A stretch of 64,000 bases of DNA from Gammaproteobacteria bacterium (lineage in GTDB: Bacteria > Pseudomonadota > Gammaproteobacteria > GRL18): the NCBI GenBank assembly GCA_016744395.1, contig JADGEK010000002.1, positions 65,565 through 129,564 on the forward strand, in the 5' to 3' direction. Position numbers and translations under genes: made by a program. Shown piece by piece: positions 1 through 8,430 of the stretch (the stretch's first letter is position 1; each line of letters begins with the position of its first letter). Under the pieces are notes generated by a model, which saw only the letters and a list, made by a program, of their open reading frames with translations, was not told where the DNA came from and ran no database searches.

Positions 1-16
1 ACCTATGCTTAAGCAT

Positions 17-376
17 CTATGCATTTTTTTCTGACCAAACAGCAAATTCATTACCACTTGGCTCTAAAAAATGAAAGCGAAAACCACCTGGAAAAGAAAA
101 AGTGGGCTTTATAATAGAACCACCCGCTTTTTCAATTTTTTCTTGAGTGGCTTTAATACTTTTACTGTAAAAAACAATAAGTGAGGCGCCATTGCTTGTT
201 AATGAACTCAAATCAGATTGATAGAAACCACCATTAATGCCTTCATCAGAAAAAGAAATATACTCAGAACCAAAATCTTTGAATGACCACCCAAAAACTT
301 GTGTAAAAAATTGCTTTGTTTTTTCTATATTTGTTGACGGAAACTCGACATAGTTTATTTTTTCATGTTTATTCAT
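17..376 (-). CDS. VOC (glyoxalase/bleomycin-resistance fold) family protein
   Basis: A 119-residue single VOC domain. It opens with the typical strand 'INYVEFPSTNIEKTKQFF' (residues 7-24) and ends with 'FLEPSGNEFAVW', the usual last strand that carries a metal-ligand Glu. Family members bind a metal and act on small molecules, or sequester drugs as dimers; the substrate cannot be read from sequence. The gene stands alone, divergent from the DsrE-like gene to the right. Length is normal for a one-domain member. Family call is secure, function open. Confidence 0.85.
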   Translation of the reverse strand: MNKHEKINYVEFPSTNIEKTKQFFTQVFGWSFKDFGSEYISFSDEGINGGFYQSDLSSLTSNGASLIVFYSKSIKATQEKIEKAGGSIIKPTFSFPGGFRFHFLEPSGNEFAVWSEKNA

Positions 377-736
377 GCGATAACTCCATTTTGAAACATG
401 GCTCAGTTGGGTTGGAACTTGGACATTCCAGAAAATTTATTGAAAACAATATACACTAATCAATAGCCTTATATCTACTTTTAACAGCAGTCAATTTTCA
501 TTGCAACAACTTTCTACTAACTTACAATTTTATAAACAATTAATTTTTAACATAATTGTTTTTCTTAAAATAGTTATAAATACCGCATAAAAATAATAAA
601 ACAGTGGAATGTATTAATAGGAAAATATATTTGCCTGTATTTGTAGTATCCTTTAGCCTTTATAAGTTCACGCTGAAAAATACTGAGCATTTTAGACTGC
701 TCTTATTTAGGCTCATCAACTAGAAGGATAAAATAA
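377..736. other. Divergent intergenic region
   Basis: This AT-rich stretch separates two divergently read genes, so it should hold promoters for both. I see no strong -35/-10 pair. A ribosome-binding sequence (aagga) lies just before the ATG at 737. No coding remnant was recognised. Confidence 0.5.
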
Positions 737-1168
737 ATGCAGAAATTCGACGATCAAGCGGCTCTGAACGGAGTCACTGAAGGTAAAGTCGTTTGGGATA
801 TCAACGCCGAAAACCCTGTCAAGCTCTCCCGTCAGCTCCAGGCAATTACTCAAACATATGATGATCTCCTGAATCAAGGAGTCAAGCCAATGATGGTTTT
901 TACCTTTCGAGGACCCAGCACCACATTCATTACCCAAGATAATAGTCAGTTTTCAGGCGAGGTACTGGCCGCCGTTGAACTGATTCAGTCCAGCTTGCGG
1001 AATTTGGCGGATAAGAAAGGTGTGACACTGGAAGTGTGTGCCATTGCATCTAATCGTATGGGAATAACGCCTGAGGCTTTGCTTGAGTGCACCCCCTTGG
1101 TAGGCAACACTTTCTGTTCTCTGATCGGTTACCAGGCCAAGGGGTATGCTTTAATACCCGTGTATTAA
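737..1168 (+). CDS. DsrE/DsrF-like family protein
   Basis: A 143-residue soluble protein with the alternating layout of the DsrE-like fold: an early strand 'GKVVWDINAENP', a helix, the strand 'KPMMVFTFRGPST', and a helix ending in 'KKGVTLEVCAIASNRMGI'. Two Cys residues sit near the C-terminus ('LLECTPLVGNTFCSLIGYQAKGY'), in the region where DsrE relatives bind or relay sulfur. It has a clear RBS and no partner dsr or tus gene next to it, so a role in sulfur relay is only a possibility. Base composition is somewhat richer in GC than its flanks. Confidence 0.7.
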   Translation: MQKFDDQAALNGVTEGKVVWDINAENPVKLSRQLQAITQTYDDLLNQGVKPMMVFTFRGPSTTFITQDNSQFSGEVLAAVELIQSSLRNLADKKGVTLEVCAIASNRMGITPEALLECTPLVGNTFCSLIGYQAKGYALIPVY

Positions 1169-1455
1169 CATTTTTAATCTGAAATTATTGTTGGGCGAGC
1201 CCTGATAGGCGAACCCAAAAACCATGTATAATTGATCCTATCCCCCTCCCCTTTGGTTTTACCTGGGCTATTTACTACTTTATTTCTACATCATTGCAAT
1301 TCAGTACGTGATTTTCTGCCAAAGTAAAGAGCAGCCACCACATTGATCAAAAAATTATATTAGTGATAAATTCAAAATAACTCATCACAAGAGTTGAGTA
1401 TCAAAATTCATCATAGCAAACTACAATAAAATTATAATTAGAGGGATTTGGGTTA

Positions 1456-1710
1456 ATGAGTAAAAAACACCAAAAAGTGCTGACATCAATATTCAGTGAC
1501 CATCTTAGCAGTAATATACACTGGAAAGAGATTGAGTCTTTATTGACGCACCTTGGAGCAGAATTCAGAGTAGGTTCTGGGGCTGGTTTAATTGCTATAA
1601 TCAATGGTGTGGAATTTTCGATGCACAGGAGTCATCATAATACAACAATGTCGAAAAAAAGTTTGCACCAATTAAAAAATTTTCTGAAGTCAGTCGACAT
1701 AAAGCCATAA
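1456..1710 (+). CDS. hicA: HicA-family mRNA interferase-like toxin (orphan)
   Basis: An 84-residue protein matching the longer HicA subfamily: 'HQKVLTSIF', then 'IHWKEIESLLTHLGAEFRVGSGAGL' and 'NGVEFSMHRSHHN', then a C-terminal helix ending 'LKNFLKSVDIKP'. HicA proteins have a dsRNA-binding-like fold and cleave mRNA; a HicB antitoxin is normally encoded directly beside them. Here the next 40 bases lead into a decayed oxidoreductase and no hicB is visible on either side. RBS 'gaggga' precedes the ATG. The toxin may be unpaired, inactive, or controlled in trans. Confidence 0.75.
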   Translation: MSKKHQKVLTSIFSDHLSSNIHWKEIESLLTHLGAEFRVGSGAGLIAIINGVEFSMHRSHHNTTMSKKSLHQLKNFLKSVDIKP

Positions 1711-1751
1711 TAATAGGATTCAACACCTGTTTGTTTAAATAGAACAAAATT

Positions 1752-2071
1752 ATGAAACCAGATTATTTAATCATCGAAAGTGGTCTCTCCTCGCTGTTTT
1801 TTGGGGCTGTAAGGTCAAACTGTCAACGGTATACTCAAACAATTAAACCTTGATAAAGAAGTGACTTTTGAGCACTATGATCCCAATGGTTATGATCATA
1901 CAATTTACATGATAAATCGATGGAGTATTATGTCAAAAAGAAGTCATTCGTAATAATGGTGTGAATGACACCTACCATGCTGGTGCTCATCTGTATGATG
2001 GATTACATGAAGGTGCTATTAGCTCGGGCAAACTGGTGGCTGAAGCAATTATCTGCAGTGAACAAAAATAA
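1752..2071 (+). pseudogene. Decayed FAD-dependent oxidoreductase (phytoene-desaturase/amine-oxidase type)
   Basis: Pieces of one FAD oxidoreductase lie in different frames. From the ATG at 1752 the frame reads 'KPDYLIIESGLSSLFFGA', a dinucleotide-binding start in which the first Gly of GxGxxG is Glu. A second frame gives 'LKQLNLDKEVTFEHYDPNGYDHT', typical of the CrtI/retinol-saturase group. The end reads 'HAGAHLYDGLHEGAISSGKLVAEAI' and a stop, the normal FAD-contacting C-terminus. Intact members have about 400-500 residues, so most of the middle is deleted. The pieces are in correct order and orientation, so this is decay in place. Confidence 0.8.
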
Positions 2072-2073
2072 TT

Positions 2074-2100
2074 ATTAAAACAGTAACAACCTGTTTATTA
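2074..2100. terminator. Weak bidirectional hairpin terminator candidate
   Basis: A small stem (aaacag / ctgttt with a 7-base loop) flanked by A- and T-rich tails. It lies between the end of the pseudogene (+) and the end of the lyase gene (-). The stem is short and the call tentative. Confidence 0.3.
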
Positions 2101-2160
2101 TAAAGACTTAAATTATCTTAATCTGATCAGAAACACCTGACTCTGCCCTACTTCAGGACA

Positions 2161-3144
2161 TCAAGAAAAAAACTTTGTTTGAACTTCTTCTTTAAACTTT
2201 ACTCCACTAAAATGAGCTCGTTGCAGGAGCTCCCAAAAATAGCGATAAGTGGCTCTGTCATGTAATTCTCCAGCATATTGTATAGGCCCCCAATTATTTT
2301 CCTGTGCTTGTAATAAAATATTCTGAGCACTTTCTAATTCAGAGAAATCAGGTTTCATGGCATCCACTATGCTCTGTATTTGTGTGGGGTAAATACTCCA
2401 CATTCTCATAAATCCAAATTCATTACGAGCACGTGAAGCATCAGAATAGGTTTGATAACTATTTTTTAAGTCCAGTGTCACATTATGAGCTGGAATGACA
2501 TGATTTGATAATGCCGCCTGAGTTATTTCTGCCTTAGCACGAGCAAGTAATTTATGTTCAAACTGACCAGGACTGCGCATACAGATGGCTGGAATTGCGC
2601 CTTGATAACCACTGACAAAATCCATCAGGCCAAAATCCAGTACCTGCAGCCAGGGTAAGGTCGCCAGTTTATGAACATCATTCAATGCCCCATGAGTTTC
2701 AATTAAAACATGAATTGGTATTTCTCGTTCAATCTGAGCATGTTTAACTTTATTTTGTATGTATTTAATCATTTCCAGAGCATTTTCATATGACTCTGTT
2801 TTGGGTATAGTGATATAGGCGAGCTTTTTACCAGCACCAGGGACTAAAATATCAACATCCTGTTTCCAGTCAGCATGAGAAAAATCATGAATCCTAACAC
2901 CAGCCATATTGTATTTATTAGCATCAGAATTGACCATTGAGACAATCATTTCAGCATGCTCAATTTCTTTTCCTGTTTCAGCCCCATCTTCACAGTCACA
3001 GGTAATATCAAAAACAGGACCTAACTTTTCCTGTAACTGAAAAGCCTTGCCTATTAACTTTTCACTGCCGGCAAAATGTTCACAACTTGGAATAATGGGT
3101 AAGCTTTTACCTGATTCAAAAAGTGCTTCATTAGGATGTATCAT
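2161..3144 (-). CDS. HpcH/HpaI (CitE-like) aldolase, probable dicarboxylyl-CoA lyase
   Basis: A 327-residue TIM-barrel protein of the CitE/HpcH family, which cleaves malyl-CoA-type thioesters into acetyl- or propionyl-CoA plus an oxo-acid. The metal ligands expected for the family are in place: Glu in 'VLIETHGAL' and Asp in 'LDFGLMDFVSG'. An N-terminal 'FDITCDCEDGA' takes the position of the usual FDLEDAV strand. It is the last gene of a four-gene minus-strand operon, 30 bases behind the hydratase-like gene. Cleavage of beta-methylmalyl-CoA or citramalyl-CoA would fit those neighbours, but the substrate is inferred. Confidence 0.8.
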   Translation of the reverse strand: MIHPNEALFESGKSLPIIPSCEHFAGSEKLIGKAFQLQEKLGPVFDITCDCEDGAETGKEIEHAEMIVSMVNSDANKYNMAGVRIHDFSHADWKQDVDILVPGAGKKLAYITIPKTESYENALEMIKYIQNKVKHAQIEREIPIHVLIETHGALNDVHKLATLPWLQVLDFGLMDFVSGYQGAIPAICMRSPGQFEHKLLARAKAEITQAALSNHVIPAHNVTLDLKNSYQTYSDASRARNEFGFMRMWSIYPTQIQSIVDAMKPDFSELESAQNILLQAQENNWGPIQYAGELHDRATYRYFWELLQRAHFSGVKFKEEVQTKFFS

Positions 3145-3174
3145 TAAAATTTCCTCAAGGATTTAATTTGTTGT

Positions 3175-4233
3175 TTAATTGTTTCGTCTGGGTATGACTA
3201 AGGTATAATCTAAATCAAGTACCACACAGGGATGATATTTATTGTCTGCATCACGTGCATCAGTGACCTCAGAAGGTATCCTGTTTTTTAAGCCAATGGT
3301 GCGTAAACGCAGCAGTCCCAGATCGTTACGAGAATGTTCGATGACATCTAAAACCTCACTATAGCAATAAATCGTATCCCCAGAAAAAGTGGGGTTCGCA
3401 TGTGTGCCCGAATTGATTGAATACAACCACATGGCATTACCTAAGCCATTAAAAGTAAGGCTTCGGCAAATGGATATAATATGACCGCCATAGACAAGTC
3501 GCTGGCCCATTTTTCCTGATTTCATCATATGATCATTAAAATGCAGTTTGGCATTATTTTGATACAGGCGAGTGGCCAGAGTGTGCTCGCTATTGTCAAT
3601 GGTCATTCCCTCAGGGTGATTTAAGCGTTCCCCTTTCACATAGTCTTCCCAGAAAAATGAACTGCCTGTCTGGTTGGTATCCACGAACTTAATACTTGGA
3701 ATGGCAAGCTCATCAGCAATGGGTATTGATGCTTCTAAATGAGGGATTTCTTTGATGCCAGTTGATGTTGAAGGATCAGATTTATGCACCATCACCCAGC
3801 GTTTAAAACTTAAAATCAGTCTATTATTTTGATTATATCCAAGGGAATGTACATAGACATTGCCAGACTTGCCATTACTGTTCTCTTTTAAACCAATAAC
3901 CGTTGATTCCAGGCGTATGGTATCACCCACAAAAACGGGCTCTGGAAAACTTATTTCAGCATAGCCTAAGTTGGCTATCGCATTTAATGAGATGTCAGTG
4001 ACGGATTTTGCAAAGACCATGTGAAACACTAAAAGATCATCAACAGGACGAGCTTTGTAGCCGATGTTCTTCGCCAGTTCCACACTGGAATGCAAGGCAA
4101 AACGACTGCCTGTCAGCGCAATATAAAATGAAACATCACCTTCACTGATAGTCCGTGGTAATGGATGGATGATTTTTTGGTGCAATTGAAAATCTTCAAA
4201 GTAATTACCCTGATTAATTTTTGAATTGGACAC
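3175..4233 (-). CDS. MaoC-type double-hotdog dehydratase, mesaconyl-CoA hydratase-like
   Basis: A 352-residue protein with two hotdog halves. The N-terminal half has 'SRFALHSSVELAKNIGYKARPVDDLLVFHMVF'; the C-terminal half has 'LNHPEGMTIDNSEHTLATRLYQNNAKLHFNDHMM' and 'RLVYGGHIISICRSL'. Length and layout match mesaconyl-CoA hydratase (beta-methylmalyl-CoA dehydratase) of the ethylmalonyl-CoA and 3-hydroxypropionate pathways. Its position between two CoA-ester lyase genes supports hydration of an unsaturated C5 dicarboxylyl-CoA followed by cleavage. Family confident, exact substrate not. Confidence 0.8.
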   Translation of the reverse strand: MSNSKINQGNYFEDFQLHQKIIHPLPRTISEGDVSFYIALTGSRFALHSSVELAKNIGYKARPVDDLLVFHMVFAKSVTDISLNAIANLGYAEISFPEPVFVGDTIRLESTVIGLKENSNGKSGNVYVHSLGYNQNNRLILSFKRWVMVHKSDPSTSTGIKEIPHLEASIPIADELAIPSIKFVDTNQTGSSFFWEDYVKGERLNHPEGMTIDNSEHTLATRLYQNNAKLHFNDHMMKSGKMGQRLVYGGHIISICRSLTFNGLGNAMWLYSINSGTHANPTFSGDTIYCYSEVLDVIEHSRNDLGLLRLRTIGLKNRIPSEVTDARDADNKYHPCVVLDLDYTLVIPRRNN

Positions 4234-4278
4234 TTCAGGCTCCTGTTAATACGTTAGATACGATAGAATTAAGAAAAA

Positions 4279-6801
4279 TTAAACAAAATTATCCTGACCC
4301 AATTCTTTATATTTATCATATAAGGTGATCATACGTTGTGACCATTTCACCTGATATTTATCCACCAGTTCATTTTCAAACAGTATGACTTCTTCACCAT
4401 TCTTTTGTGCTTTCTCATAGGCTCCAAGCATCTTGATGGCTTTTTCCACATCTTCTTTTTTGGGTGTAAAAATGTCATTGATGTATTCAATCTGAATGGG
4501 ATGAATCAAAGCTTTGCCATCAAAACCCAGTTGAAATGCTGATTTAGTGGATGCCTCACAAGAAAACTCATCGTGCACATCATTATGCGGCCCATCAATT
4601 ACAATTTTATTATACGCCCGCGCTGCTAAAGCAATTTGAGATAAGTAGCTTAAAATGGCCTGGTTGGATTTTTTTATATTAACTTGCATTCGGTCTGCCA
4701 GTTTATTCGTACCGATAATGATACATTTTAATGACTCACTGGCAGCACAAATCTGCTGAGCATTTAAAACCCCTAAAGGTGATTCAATGTTGATCATAAA
4801 ATCCAGATCAGCATCAACTGAATTCATAACTGCCTCGGCTTCCAGAACCTGTTCCGCAGTTTCTATATGAGGGAAAAGTAAAGAATCAAATTCCAGCTCC
4901 TTTAACATTTCCAGATCTTTATGAATTTCTTCAGTGCCCAGATCGTTTAAGCGCAATACTTTTTCAGAAGAACCAAACGTACTGTTTTCCTTAAACTCTT
5001 GTTGCAACAATTTTCTGGCATCAGCTTTATGTTCTGGCAGTATATATTCCATATCAAAAATGATGGCATCGGCTAATACTGTTCGTGCTTTGTTAATATA
5101 TCTTTTGTTGTTGGCTGGTAAAAACAACATTGAACGTCTGGCACGATAGGGTTCTGGTTTATAGGCATCTTTGCGTGATTCTTGAGTCATAATGTTTTTG
5201 ACCAACTCTTTACGCAGGACTTTACCATTTTTAGTCTTTGGATAGTCATGAACAACATAGAGTTGCTTAGGACATTTATAACGAGCCAGATTCTTTTGCC
5301 CATATTTCAGAATTTGTTCTTCCTGCTCATTATTAATCTCACCATAAGCAATTATGGCAATAGCCACAATGGTTTTACCAGAGCCAACATCCAGGCCAAA
5401 AGCCACACAATCTGCGACTAAGTCATGAGTTTTAATGACTCGTTCAATTTCATGAGGCGAAACACGATAACCGAAAGTATTAATAATATCGTCTTTACGA
5501 CCTAAGAACCAAATATAGCCATCTTTATCACGTTTGGCATAATCGCCTGTGAAAAAATAACCATTTTGTTTTGCCTGACGAGTTTCTTCTTCAAGCTGCC
5601 AGTATTCCAGAAAGAGTCCAGGATCGTCCATACTGATGCATATCATACCTTCTTCTTCTGTGCCAACTTCTTCCATCGTATTCGGATCAAGAATTTTCAC
5701 GACATGGCCTGGCTGCACAAATCCTGCTGAACCTGGACGTATAGGTCGATGCAGCGAGTGCGAAATGTAATAGGAAAATTCACTCATGCCAATGGCTTCA
5801 TAAATATTCTGCTGAAAACGTTCTTGCCAGGCAGTAACCATTTCGCTGGATAAATGTTCGCCTGCGCTCATACAATGACGCAAACTGGGCACATCTTTAA
5901 TGGTATAGTCTGTTTTTTGAATAATCTGGCGGTAAATGGTTGGTACACCAATAAATATGGTACATTGATGACGTTGAATCAGTTCAATCCACAAAGCTGG
6001 GTTATTGACCCCCTCATAGGCGACGACAGTATGGCCATGATATAGTGGATCCATCAGGGCTGAGCCAAGCACATAGGTCCAGTTGAATTTTCCCGAATGC
6101 ATAATGCGTTCGTTTTCTTTTAATGAAAACCAGTATTCGCTGGCAGGTTCACGGCCCACCAGAGAACGATGGGAATGTAATACCCCTTTTGGAAACCCTG
6201 TTGTGCCTGAAGTATAAACCAGATACGCAGGTTCACCTGACTTTGATGGATAGTGCTGAGGCGTTTTATCAGCATTACTTAAAATATCAGTCAAACTGTA
6301 AATATTAACGTTAGAAGGCTGAGTAAGCTCATCAACACTGTCTATTCCTGATACAATGATGTGCTTGAGATTTGCCAGATTTTCAATATAAGGCAGAAGA
6401 TCTTTGTATATGGATGCCGATAACACAATGGCTTTAGCCTGTGAATCGTTAGCCAGATATTTAACTTCTGAACCACTCAGCAAAGTCGATGTAGGCACCG
6501 CAATAATGCCGGACTTAATTGCTCCAAAAAAAGTAATTGGATAGGCCAATGAGTTTTTAAGACAAATTAATGTTCGATCCCTGACTTCAAGACCAATTGA
6601 AATCAGAAAGTTACCAAACTGATCCGATTGCGTCACGAGATCTTTATAGCTGAGTTCCGAAGTACCCAAATCACTGTCTTCAATAATCATGGCAATCGAA
6701 TTTTCTTTTTCGGTTCCCTGATATATTGATGTACATGCGACGCCAATATTCAACGATTCAGGGACTTCAATTTTCCACTCAGGATAAGCTTCAAGTTCCA
6801 T
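4279..6801 (-). CDS. Fusion of acyl-CoA ligase (AMP-forming) with CitE-like lyase domain
   Basis: An 840-residue two-domain protein. Residues 1-545 form an ANL-family ligase: P-loop 'YTSGTTGFPKG' (196-206), 'EAIGMSEFS' (335-343), 'TGDYAKRDKDGY' (418-429) and catalytic Lys527 in 'KTKNGKVLRK'. Residues 553-840 form a CitE/HpcH barrel ('ARRSMLFLPANNKRYINKA', 'INIESPLGVLNAQQI', 'GFDGKALIHPIQIEYIN'). Two catalytic signatures differ: the usual FDLEDAV strand reads 'FDMEYIL', and the metal Asp of the GxxD loop is Lys in 'IGTNKLADRM'. The lyase half may therefore be structural or altered. The ligase would supply the CoA-thioester used by the neighbours. ANL-CitE fusions are unusual; both halves lie in one uninterrupted frame. 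Confidence 0.85.
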   Translation of the reverse strand: MELEAYPEWKIEVPESLNIGVACTSIYQGTEKENSIAMIIEDSDLGTSELSYKDLVTQSDQFGNFLISIGLEVRDRTLICLKNSLAYPITFFGAIKSGIIAVPTSTLLSGSEVKYLANDSQAKAIVLSASIYKDLLPYIENLANLKHIIVSGIDSVDELTQPSNVNIYSLTDILSNADKTPQHYPSKSGEPAYLVYTSGTTGFPKGVLHSHRSLVGREPASEYWFSLKENERIMHSGKFNWTYVLGSALMDPLYHGHTVVAYEGVNNPALWIELIQRHQCTIFIGVPTIYRQIIQKTDYTIKDVPSLRHCMSAGEHLSSEMVTAWQERFQQNIYEAIGMSEFSYYISHSLHRPIRPGSAGFVQPGHVVKILDPNTMEEVGTEEEGMICISMDDPGLFLEYWQLEEETRQAKQNGYFFTGDYAKRDKDGYIWFLGRKDDIINTFGYRVSPHEIERVIKTHDLVADCVAFGLDVGSGKTIVAIAIIAYGEINNEQEEQILKYGQKNLARYKCPKQLYVVHDYPKTKNGKVLRKELVKNIMTQESRKDAYKPEPYRARRSMLFLPANNKRYINKARTVLADAIIFDMEYILPEHKADARKLLQQEFKENSTFGSSEKVLRLNDLGTEEIHKDLEMLKELEFDSLLFPHIETAEQVLEAEAVMNSVDADLDFMINIESPLGVLNAQQICAASESLKCIIIGTNKLADRMQVNIKKSNQAILSYLSQIALAARAYNKIVIDGPHNDVHDEFSCEASTKSAFQLGFDGKALIHPIQIEYINDIFTPKKEDVEKAIKMLGAYEKAQKNGEEVILFENELVDKYQVKWSQRMITLYDKYKELGQDNFV

Positions 6802-6812
6802 GATAGACTCCT

Positions 6813-7946
6813 TTATATTTGACCATACGGCCAGTTTTCTCTGATAGTATGAATGGGTAGTTTACTTAATACTTCCCAGGCAAACATTTGATCTTTTTCT
6901 GATAATGTTCTTAATGCATAAGCTCTTAGTAAATTTTGCAGAGCCTTGCCAAACATCGGGGGATCTAACATTTTTCCTTCATAACGAATGGCTCCGCCCA
7001 GCAAGGCATCTGCATCAATGGCTGCTTTTAATATTGCAACATTGTGATCGATTTCTTTAGGAGATGGTGTAAATGCCACTTTGCACAGATTGATATGATT
7101 TGGATGAATCACCTGTTTGCCAGTCAATCCCATCGAATTTTCAGTTTTTGCATGCTCATAAACACAACGCGAAGCGTTATCTCCATGCAAGTCCAGCCAG
7201 CGACGAATGTCTTTTTGTTCGACACATTGTTCAGGCATGGTGTGGGGCGTTAGCAATACTTCTACGCCACCTATAACACCTGTACCATTAATGCGGGCTT
7301 CCATGGTAAGCATATTAAAAAACGTTTTCAGTTCAACTATCCAGTTTTCCGGAGTGATTTTATATGCCATGGCTTTGGAAAAATCATGAATACCAAAAAC
7401 AACATGCTTAACCGTTGAATATTTCATCATTTTAGAAGCTATTTGTAAGGATTTGGGATGCTCAATGATAGGCTGAATGGTGATATCACTATTGATTGAG
7501 ACTAACCATGATGAAAGATCTCGGATTTCAGCATCACCATAGACTTCTCCTGCTTTAGATAAAATAATGACATCTATGTACTGATGGATCTGTTGGAGCA
7601 TCTTAAGATCGGCTTCATACTCTTCTGTTCGAAACTGATTAATACGAACAGCAATTTGAAAGTTTCGTTCAGGAAATTTCGGCAGTTCCTGAATTAACAA
7701 TTCACGACTCATGGCTTTTTTCCGACAGCCATCCTCCAGATCAAATAATAGCGTATGTGCACTGGTTTTATAGGCATGTTTCTGCAGACGCAATTTAGCC
7801 TGTTCCATGCTTTCATAGCTGCCATCTAAGGGATTAAACTTAATGGGTGGGTAATAAATCTGGATGCCGGGCCAGTAGTCTCCAAGCGTAAGCGAAAAAT
7901 CTTTTTTATCAGGAATCTTTGAAAAATCAATGATTGAGGACATCAT
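6813..7946 (-). CDS. HpcH/HpaI (CitE-like) aldolase, first gene of operon
   Basis: A 377-residue CitE/HpcH-family lyase, longer than the usual roughly 300 residues because of an N-terminal extension ('YWPGIQIYYPPIKFNPLDG') and a C-terminal tail. Family features are intact: 'TLLFDLEDGCRKKAMSRELL', 'AVRINQF', metal Glu in 'IQPIIEHPKSL', metal Asp in 'VVFGIHDFSKAM', and 'GKQVIHPNHINLCKVAFTP'. Only 11 bases separate it from the ligase-lyase fusion gene. It is the first gene behind the promoter at 7978-8006. Probably active as a CoA-ester lyase; substrate unknown. Confidence 0.8.
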   Translation of the reverse strand: MMSSIIDFSKIPDKKDFSLTLGDYWPGIQIYYPPIKFNPLDGSYESMEQAKLRLQKHAYKTSAHTLLFDLEDGCRKKAMSRELLIQELPKFPERNFQIAVRINQFRTEEYEADLKMLQQIHQYIDVIILSKAGEVYGDAEIRDLSSWLVSINSDITIQPIIEHPKSLQIASKMMKYSTVKHVVFGIHDFSKAMAYKITPENWIVELKTFFNMLTMEARINGTGVIGGVEVLLTPHTMPEQCVEQKDIRRWLDLHGDNASRCVYEHAKTENSMGLTGKQVIHPNHINLCKVAFTPSPKEIDHNVAILKAAIDADALLGGAIRYEGKMLDPPMFGKALQNLLRAYALRTLSEKDQMFAWEVLSKLPIHTIRENWPYGQI

Positions 7947-7977
7947 ATTTGCCTGTTTTTTTATTGGGTATGTGTAA

Positions 7978-8006
7978 TTTATATGATATCCAACTAATTA
8001 GGTCAA
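7978..8006 (-). promoter_or_regulatory. Sigma70-type promoter of the lyase/ligase operon
   Basis: On the minus strand TTGACC and TATAAA are separated by exactly 17 bases, close to the sigma70 consensus. The -10 box ends about 30 bases before the start codon at 7946, leaving a short leader. It fits as the single promoter for the four genes to its left. Confidence 0.7.
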
Positions 8007-8430
8007 CTTTTATATTTTGTTGCTTTTTGTGTTTTTATTACATTTTTATTTAAGAATTGATGTTAACCTTATGAAAAACAATAATAATAAGCTTAACTAT
8101 CTGTTTTAAATATATAATTTATTTATTTTAATACTCAATATTTATTTTATCAATACTCAGCAACAAAGCCATTAATTAAAACTATATAAAAAGTGATAAG
8201 AAAACTTCTCAATCATTATGCTTATTGATAGTATAGTGAATAGGCTAATAATTCTTTGTATCAACCCTTCTAGAGGTTTAAAGCACTGAATAAGCTTTAA
8301 ACATATAATTGTTGATATTTTTTATTTACATTGAAAAATAATAATAAGCGTCTATTCTTATATCTTCTATATCAACCCTTATTGATTGATTTCTATTACA
8401 AGACACTGACGTGAAATTTTATATCGACTA
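8007..8430. other. Very AT-rich divergent spacer with short direct repeats
   Basis: No gene remnant was recognised. Two short repeats stand out: 'tatcaaccctt' at 8259-8269 and 8370-8380, and 'aataataataagc' near 8085 and 8337. They precede the gene at 8431 and could be regulator sites or chance in AT-rich DNA. Confidence 0.4.

Noticed and set aside
8259..8380. Short direct repeats as a CRISPR-like or phage attachment site
   Set aside because: Only two copies of 11 bases, irregular context, no integrase or cas gene nearby.
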